64,000 nucleotides of DNA from positions 186,001 through 250,000 of the forward strand of contig JAJNNX010000068.1 in NCBI GenBank assembly GCA_023159155.1. The letters run 5' to 3'. The translations under genes and the position numbers were made by a program. Positions 56,091-64,000 of this stretch are shown here, piece after piece. Below the pieces are notes generated by a model, which did not search any database, was not told the DNA's origin, and was given only the letters and a program-made list of their open reading frames with translations. Origin of the DNA: Ustulina deusta. Lineage: Eukaryota > Ascomycota > Sordariomycetes > Xylariales > Xylariaceae. The number at the start of each line of letters is the position of its first letter. Position 1 is the first letter of the stretch.

Positions 56091-58166
56091 TCACTTTAAC
56101 GCATCCTATCTATTAAAAATTAAATTTTTTAAAACTAATAATTTATTAATTTTTAACTTTATATATAATACGTATTAGAATTCTAATTTTTTATTAAATA
56201 ACAAAATGTTTTTTTTAAAATCTAAAGGCTAGAAATAAAAATTGTTCTATTAAATTAAAAGATTAAACCTATAAATTTTCTAATTAAAACAAAAGCTAGA
56301 AAACTTTTTATAACTAACTACTAAAAATTCTCTAATACTAATTTTTTTTTAAACATTACTAAATCTAAAACTAAAAAACTAATTAGTATTAAGAATTAAA
56401 ATGTTTATAAATACTTAATACAACTTTTATAAAAAGAGCTAAATTATTTTTTTTTATATATATTATTTTTTTAGTACTAGAATTTTCTTATGTTTTGCTG
56501 CCGAACTATTAAGCCTGCCTAATTATATTTTATTTTAAAAAAATTTAAATAACTCTAACAATAATTTAAGCAGTAACTATATTAACGATTTGCTACTACC
56601 TAGCTTTAAATTTTTTACGCTGTCCGAAATATTTATTTGCCCGTTAATACTAAATAACTAAGAACTATTTAGCTTTAAAATAAACATACTGCCTTTATAG
56701 CTAAACATATTTTTATTTATTTTATACCTATGTTTTAATAATATTTAGTTAAATAGTAATAATTTATTAAACTTAATTTTTTTATTATAAACTTAGATAA
56801 CTTGGTTTATTATTATTTTATTCTAACTACTATTTCTGGTTTTAAAATACTTTTTATTGTTTTAATAACCTATTATTATATTATTTATTAATTTAAAAAA
56901 TATTTTAATATTCCTACTAGCAATAATAATAGAAATATAAACGCTTCTAGAACAGAATTAATATTTTTTAATTTTTCTAAAACAGAATTAACTTTTTTTA
57001 GCTTTTTAGACTTATTACCGAACTTTCCAAAAAATATCGTTTAATAATATTTTAAAAAAACTTAAAAAAGTACTTTTTTTAAACATTTTAAAATAATAAC
57101 TAAAATAAAATCAAAATATAAAAAAAAAATTGCAATAAGCAAATTTAAATAATTTTTACTTAATAGCTTTTAAATAATAATACTAGTACAATAGGACAAA
57201 AAAATAAAAAAAGCTTTATAATTCGAAAAAATAAGTAGCTTAATAAATATAATATAGCATATATTGCAATTTATAGCAGATTTTTAATAAACGCTTACTA
57301 TTAAGTATAATCTACTACTAAAAATCTTTTTAATATATTAGCACTTATTTAAGCAAAACTTCTTATTATTTATAAACTTAAAAATAAAGCTTAATTTGCT
57401 TAATACTTTTAATAATAAAAAAACTATTTTAAAAACTATAAAAAAAGTTATATAATTTGTAACAATACTTTAATAAACTTAAATAAATATAATAAAACTT
57501 GATTCTGATTTAATATAGCTATACTTATATATTATTTAAAAATTTATTAATAAATTTAGCTTTAAATTTAACTTTTTTTTTATTACTTAAAAACTAAATA
57601 TAACTAAAATATTAGTTTATAATATTACTACTTTTTTTTAAATAATATAAATAGCTATTACTTAAAAAAAATAACTAATATTACTATATAATTTAAATAA
57701 AGCTAAAAAAAATAAATATTATAAACTATATTTTTAGTTACTAAAGCTAACTTATTTTTTTTTTAAATAATAAACAAAAACTTTGCAAGTTTTACTACAA
57801 ACTATACTTTAAAATCTGCTATAAAAAGCACTTAGAACTAAAGCTTGCTAGTTAGAATAAAAAAATATATTGCAAACATGCCAAATAATATAAAAAAAAA
57901 CTAAAAAAACTAAAATTAAAAAACAACTTAGCTATAAAAAAAAATAATAAACTTTATAACACTTTTAGCAGCTATACTACAATCTAACTTTTTTTAGCTC
58001 TTTTTTAAACATATTATTTTTATAACTTATATATTTGCAACTTTTAAGCAATTTTTTACTGCTTTAATTTAACCCGGACTACTATTTTTTATATTTTAAA
58101 GATTTAATTAAACTATACTTTAAAAAAACAAAATATAAAATAATTAGATCTAAAAAAATAATAACT
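56091..58166. other. AT-rich relic DNA, unidentified
   Basis: Composition is overwhelmingly A and T with long homopolymers and dense stop codons in all frames. It is probably RIP-mutated repeat DNA. I could not recognise a protein domain or terminal repeat in it. It ends where the candidate LTR begins. Confidence 0.6.
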
Positions 58167-58700
58167 TGTTATGAATGGGAAGTTTATGAGGTTAGGTATA
58201 ATATATAGAGGGATAAGTTGTATATTTGGTAAGGTTGGCTTATAAGATTAAAGCTTATAAAAGGAAGATTTTTTATTAAAGTGGGTGCAGATATAGTATG
58301 TATATATAGTAAGTGTATACCGGTTCTAGTATGCTAGGCATGACAATTATTTTTTTTTTTTTAGTTAGGTTGTTTTTAACCTAATATATATAAGTATGTA
58401 AGATATAAAGTGTATAGTATAGGTGGGTGGTATATATATATATGGATAAGGGGTGATTTAAGTACGGGGTTTGTACGGAATTGGAATAATATATGTGCGA
58501 TTAGTGCAGTGCAATTAATTAGGTGTTTATAGGTATAAGTATATAAATACTTCTGTTATATTAGTAATATATAATATTATTATTGTTATTAATATAAGTA
58601 CTTTAGTACTTATATAGTATTGTTAATTGGGAGTTTTAGTATGTGTATAGTGTGGTATATATATATATATTATATATTTAAGTATATAGTGAATTTTAAT
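58167..58700 (-). repeat. Candidate 3' LTR of the Gypsy element (end uncertain)
   Basis: On the plus strand the segment starts with tgttatgaatggg and is strongly G-over-C, unlike the DNA on either side. It includes a palindrome (taagtactttagtactta, about 58597-58614). Its position downstream of the element's integrase in minus-strand orientation fits a 3' LTR. The second LTR lies outside the window, so identity cannot be confirmed. Confidence 0.4.
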
Positions 58701-61700
58701 GTTAGTAATTTAAGCGTGGGCTATGTATAAATTGTTTATAAGGCTGATTTGGTTTTGTATAAATATTTTAGCTTGGTTTTTTTTTTTTTTAGCTGCTGCT
58801 ATTATTTTAGTTAGTTTTAGCTATTCTTTTACTTTGCTACTATTGTTTCTTACCTTTTCCGCACTTTTTTTATTTTATTTTATATTTTTTTATACTAGCA
58901 TTACTATATCTAACGCTAACTTTATTGCTTTTTTTTTTAGATAATAAGCCCTTTATTATTTGCTATAATTATTATTTTTAGTATAAGGTTTGTTAAAAAG
59001 TAATTAATAGCTGCAACTGCTATAACTATAAGCGTTATATATAAGTAGAGTATATGCGCTAAGAATAAGGTATATAGGCGTAGGGCTACTAAAAATCTAG
59101 TTTATAGAATGTATATATATTAATGCTGTTTTAGTAGTATTTATAATAGGGCTTAGCCTAATTTTGGCTGGCTTATTTAGGTTGTTTGTATAATAGAAAA
59201 AACGGGGGCTTTTTTTTATAATAAATGCCAAAAAGGTAAAAAAATATGCAAGCTAGTAAATATAATTATATTTGTTTTATATTAGTATTTTTGCTAACTT
59301 AGATATATTATATAATTAGGTCTTAGGTTTAATATTTTTTAATATAATTTATATAAACAAATTGCTAAACTAGTTTTGCTAGTTTTTTAATTTTAAATTG
59401 GACAAGGATAGCTACAAAATTATAGATAAAACAGGTTTAAGTGCCTAATAAGTACTTTTAGAGTTTTATTAATAATTTGTTAGTATTTAATTTTGTTTGC
59501 TAAAAATATTTTGCTGCTTTATAATAATTTATTATTTTTAGTTTAGAATTATTAGTATTTTGGGCGATTTGAAAGTAAGTAGTTCTGTTTTTATTTTGTA
59601 GTATGTTTATTGGTTGTTTATATAGGTTTAGGATGCTTGTGTTATATATATCTAAATAATAGTATAGTAAAAAAATATGTAGTTCTAAGTAGTAGCGCGT
59701 ATTTCTTTTAATGCTGTAAATATTTTTATTTATTTTTGGTTTATAAGGTTATTTAATATAATTAAATGCTGGTTTAATACTAGGTATATTTTTATAAGAA
59801 TATTTTATATTTTTAATTTAAGGATTATAGTTATATATTATAAATATTGGCTATTTGTTATTTTATATTAAAAATATAAAAAGCAGTAGTAAGTATTACT
59901 AATTAAATTATTTGGATTATTAGATTAGCTAATATAGCTAATATAAATATTACTTATTTTAATAAGATTTGATTTTAGGGGTAGTTTATATATAGTTTAA
60001 TAGTAGAGCATAGATTAAGTATTTAAAGTAGTTAGTTTAATTTTAATTATATAGGTGTTTATGGGTTTATTTTTGTTAATTTATTAGAGTTTTGGGCTAA
60101 TATAATTGTAAGAGTAGTAAGTCTTTAAGTAATAGGGCAAAATACCCTTAGGTAAGGATAGAATTAATTGATTTTTTTTTATAACTGGTTTAGGCGTAAA
60201 TTGTTAGGTTAGAAGTTTTTTTTTTTTTGGTGACTTTGTTATTGTTTAAAAGTTTATATTGTTTTAAGTGCTGTAATATTAGTAGTTAATATTTATTGGT
60301 TATATTTAGTTGGCCAGCTTTTTTATTTAATTTTATAGTATAATTTATGGTTATATATTTGTTTTACTATTATATTTTTAATTTTTTACTTATTTGAATT
60401 ATTTGTAAGGTCTAGTATAGGTAAATTATGTATAGTATTAGCTTTTTAAAATTTAAGTAGTTAGATAGAGAAAATATTATAAAAGCAGGCATATTGTGCT
60501 AGAAGTGTAAAGTAATATATTTATGATTTAATATAGCTAAAGATCTGGAATGGGCTAATAAACTTAGGTATAAGTTTAAGATATTTAAAACTTAAGTTTT
60601 TTGTAAATAATACTACTATATTTCCGATTTTATAGGTTATAGGTTTGTGTTTAATGTTATAGTATTTTTAATGTTTTTTGACTACGATTTGTTATTAATT
60701 TTTTAAATTGTTTTTAATAGTTTATAATTTTTATAATTGTTCTTATATTGCTAGTACCTCTTTTAAGGTAAAATTATTTTTAATAAATAGTTTAAACTTT
60801 AGTATATAGTTATATAGGGCTTTAAAGGGTGACTTGCTAGTTATACTATTAATAGTTAAGTTAATTATAAAATATGCTTAGGGGAATAGTTATAGCTAAT
60901 TAGTTTGTTTATTATTAATAAAATATTTAAGGTAGTTTTTGATTGTTTAATTTATATGTTTTATTTGTTTGTTAGTTCTAGGGTAAAACATAACCAAATA
61001 TTTTTTTTTAATTTTAGAGTAATAGTATAGGTCTAATTAGAAATAACTAGTAAAAAGGGAGCTATAGTTTAATATAATACTTATAAAACTTTTATAAATA
61101 TATTTGATTTTTTAATAAAATAGGGTAGTAAGCTATATTAAAGTTATTTTAGTATTAATAAAAAATAAGTATATTAATTTAGTAAATCTATTAATAATTA
61201 CTAAAATATAATTAATTTAGTAGTTTTTATAAAAAGTTAAAGGCAGTCTAACTATAAAATTTATAAATAGTTTTTGTATAAAAACTAAAAGTATAAATAA
61301 AGCATTAAGTTTGCTATATTTTTAGTAGTGTTTTATTTTTAATCTAAAGTATATTATATAACTATTTATATAATTATTAATATTTATTTTTATTTTTGGC
61401 TAAAAGAATTTATGTTATAATAGTTTAAGTATATATTTTTGTTTAAAATGCCCTACTAATAAGTTATTATAATATAATTTAATAAGCTAGAAATAAATAG
61501 ATTTTTTAGAAAAAATATAAACTTTATTTTTATAGTATAAAAAAGATTTTTTAATTATTTATTAAAGGTCTATAAGCTTTTTAATATTAATATATTTTTT
61601 AATTAATTTATATTTGAGGTTTTTTTATTAAATGTTTTAGATTATATTTTATAAATTTTATAATATATTTAGATTTTAGAAGTTCTTATTATTTATAGCT

Positions 61701-64000
61701 ATTTATGCTTATATATATATAACTGCTTGTATAAAAATAGTCTTTTTTTTAAAAGGTTGGGCAGCATATACTTTGCTTATTAATACTTTTGGGTACTTAT
61801 TAGAAATCTTAGTCTATATTACTATAATTTTTCTTTTTAGTGTTAGAAGAAAATTGATATTTTAGGGCGAATTACTTATGTAATTAAGTTGGCGCATAGA
61901 AGATTAGCCCTGTTTTGCTTGCTTTGTTTATATTTAATAATAAAATTAAAAAAAACTAAATATATATATTAATAAGTTTACTTTTTATTTAGTTTCGGAG
62001 TTTTTATAAACGTTTAAAAATTGTTATAGTTGGTTAATATTTTAATTAGTAATTTGTTTTTTTAAAAATAATACTACTAATATTTAAAATATTTTATAAT
62101 TGCAAATATTTTTTAATTTAGAGTTCTATAGTTTGATTTTATATTAGTAAACTTATAAAAATAAAATATAACAAAATATTATTTATTTTAATTATTTTTT
62201 TAGAAAAAGTTTCTTGTTAGCACTGCTTTAAAAGAATTGGTTTTTACTAATATTTGTTTTTTAAAGTTAAAATATATAAAAAAAATAGCTTTTCTAAATT
62301 AGTTCTAAAGCTTTTTAAAAGCTTTTATTATAGAACGGTCTAGGGAAATTCAACCCTTTTTTGTTTTAGTTGCGCTTTTTTTTAAATATTAGGTTAAAAA
62401 AGCAGCAACCTAGAAATATTTTTTAATAAAGCGTTAATAAAAGTTATAAAACTTTAAAAATTATTATAGCTTATAATAAAAACTAGGAAATAGCTATTGT
62501 TTAATTGTATTAATATAACTAAGGTTTATTTTAATGCTTTAACTAAATATAATATATTTAAAGAATTTAAGTTTTTTTTAGTAAAATTAATATTTTAAAA
62601 GCTTAGTATATAGTTTAGTATTTTAGAGTTTTTTAATAATTTTTTAGATATGTTTTATATAGGATTCTTTGTTTATAAAAAATATAAAAATATTATTTAG
62701 ATATATAATATAAAATATATTTAAAATATTATTAAATATTTTATATATATAGTTCTAAAAAGTAGTAGGGATATTATATAAACCTATAAGTATAACTAGA
62801 AATTTGTAATAGCTATAATATATATAAAAGGCTATTTTCTATTTATTTTTTTTTTAATTTAAATATAATAATAAGCGTTTTTAAGATCGATTTTAGTAAA
62901 TATTTTAACATATATAAGTTTATTTATTAATTCTAAAATAAAGAAGAAAGTATAGCGATTTTTTTGCGTAATACAGTTAAGTTTTTTATAGTTTATATAT
63001 AGTTTTAAACTTCTATTTTTTTTAGAAACAAATAAAATAGGAGCTCTAGCTAAGCTTTTAGATTTTTGTATTTTTTTATTAGTTATTATTTTTATAAGCT
63101 ATTTTTAAAGTTTTTTAAGTTTATTTTAAATTAATAAATAAATAAAATAATAGAGTACTATAGCGTTGTTTTATAGATTAATTACTAAGTTTTTTTGTTT
63201 AAAGTATGGGAAAATACTAGTTTTGTTAGTATTAAAAAAATTAGTTAAATTATAAAATTCTGGCGGAACACCTTTAAAACTAGTATAATTTTCTTTAGTT
63301 TTTAATTCTTTTAACTAAAAAGGTTTAAAGAAATATATAATAGTTTAATAATATTTTTTATTTTTGTAAGCTTTAATAAATTAATAAGCTATAATTAATT
63401 TAAAGTGTTTAAGTTTTAAGCTATAAAACTAGCGATTCGAACTTAAATTAAATATAATTTTTTGGTTTTTTAGTATAGTTTGGGAAAGAAGCACTAGATT
63501 TTTTTTTAACTAATTATTTTAGTTAATAGTAATATAGGTATGCCAAAATTTTTAGGTTACCCCACAGTTATTAGTAAGTTTATAAATAACCTAATAAGCA
63601 CTATAACTAAAAAATCTACTTCTAGTAGTATATTGTAAAGTATAAGTATAAAATAAAGCTTTTTCTAGTTTATTATATAAAATAAAAATATAACTAATAT
63701 AATTATATTTAGTATAAAAATTTAAATTAATAAATATTTTTAATAAAGATTTTTTTGGGCTAATAAAATAAATGTTGTATAAAATATAAAATCAATACAA
63801 AATAAATATAAAAAGCTATAGTTTTAGCTTAAGTTTTGTAGCTAAAACTAAGATTATTTTTTGTTTTTTTAATTATTATTTAAATATTTATTAAAATATG
63901 CTAAAAAATTATATAAACAATTTTAGTCCAAATAATAGTTGTTTTTCTATAAATAGTAAGATATATTAGAGTTTTTTTGTTTTTAATCTAATTAAGTTTT
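58167..64000 (-). mobile_element. Ty3/Gypsy LTR retrotransposon, RIP-degraded, truncated by window edge
   Basis: Read on the minus strand, the pol gene runs from high to low coordinates. Reverse transcriptase lies at about 62910-62640: FTKIDLKNAYYYI, then YYKFLVILIGLYNIPTTF and the active-site box YLNN instead of YxDD. An RNase H-like remnant is at about 62330-62200. The integrase zinc-binding region is at about 61380-61320 (NNYINSYIIYFRLKIKHY, Cys positions now Tyr). The integrase core is at about 61255-61160 (INFIVRLPL and VIINRFTKLIYLF, with Asp now Asn at both expected sites). Many stops interrupt every frame. The changes Asp to Asn and Cys to Tyr are what G-to-A/C-to-T mutation gives, the mark of RIP. 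The element is non-autonomous and dead. Domain order RT-RH-IN identifies Ty3/Gypsy rather than Copia. Confidence 0.85.

Noticed and set aside
58723..58944. 73-residue Phe/Leu-rich plus-strand ORF resembling a membrane protein
   Set aside because: Product of T-rich RIP-mutated DNA inside the Gypsy element; no start context or conservation is expected.
1..64000. CRISPR arrays, bacterial operons, rRNA or insertion sequences
   Set aside because: Introns and gene families show fungal nuclear DNA; no regularly spaced repeats or rRNA segments were found.

Overview
This window is nuclear DNA of a filamentous ascomycete (Pezizomycotina, most likely a Sordariomycete; the class is an inference). The evidence is the gene structure: short introns of 50-180 nt with GTRNGT donors, CTRAC/TACTAAC branch points and YAG acceptors. 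The gene families fit too: secreted DPP IV, eqolisin (G1) protease, Zn2Cys6 regulator with fungal TF domain, CorA-like membrane protein, mpaB-type oxygenase. The last 8 kb is an extremely AT-rich block of the kind left by repeat-induced point mutation (RIP). I reconstructed the exon structures by hand from splice signals and reading-frame continuity; no transcript or database check was possible.

Layout. (1) 1-3.07 kb, minus strand: the 5' part of a large gene that joins a DyP-type heme peroxidase to a glycyl radical enzyme (pyruvate formate-lyase superfamily, CxE active site). It runs off the left edge before the glycyl radical motif and is the most unusual object here. (2) 5.4-14.8 kb: a signalling island with a pseudo-HRD protein kinase fused to a von Willebrand A (vWA) domain, a CorA-like membrane protein, a stand-alone vWA protein and a small protein with STAND-like features. 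(3) 16.2-18.7 kb: secreted dipeptidyl peptidase IV. (4) 20.2-43.7 kb: a run of catabolic and tailoring genes: homogentisate 1,2-dioxygenase, FAD monooxygenase, SAM methyltransferase, short-chain dehydrogenase, mpaB-like oxygenase, Zn2Cys6 regulator, fumarylacetoacetase, secreted class II-like heme peroxidase, dienelactone hydrolase. No polyketide synthase, NRPS or terpene cyclase is visible. (5) 44.8-52.1 kb: DUF885 metallopeptidase-like protein, TANGO2 homologue, secreted G1 glutamic protease. (6) 53.2-55.5 kb: decayed fragments of an SNF2-type helicase. (7) 56.1-64 kb: AT-rich block holding a minus-strand Ty3/Gypsy retrotransposon. Its RT, integrase zinc-finger and integrase core are still readable, but catalytic Asp has become Asn and zinc-binding Cys has become Tyr, as C-to-T/G-to-A mutation would produce.

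How genes may work together. HGD and fumarylacetoacetase are the second-to-last ring-cleaving step and the last step of homogentisate catabolism. The intermediate isomerase is not seen. Finding both with a hydroxylase, methyltransferase, dehydrogenase, oxygenase and a pathway-type regulator suggests a dedicated aromatic (possibly meroterpenoid-like) pathway, but that is an inference from neighbourhood. DPP IV, the G1 protease and the class II-like peroxidase are secreted and fit a saprotrophic or plant-associated lifestyle. The kinase-vWA, vWA and STAND-like genes look like intracellular signalling or allorecognition-type accessory genes.
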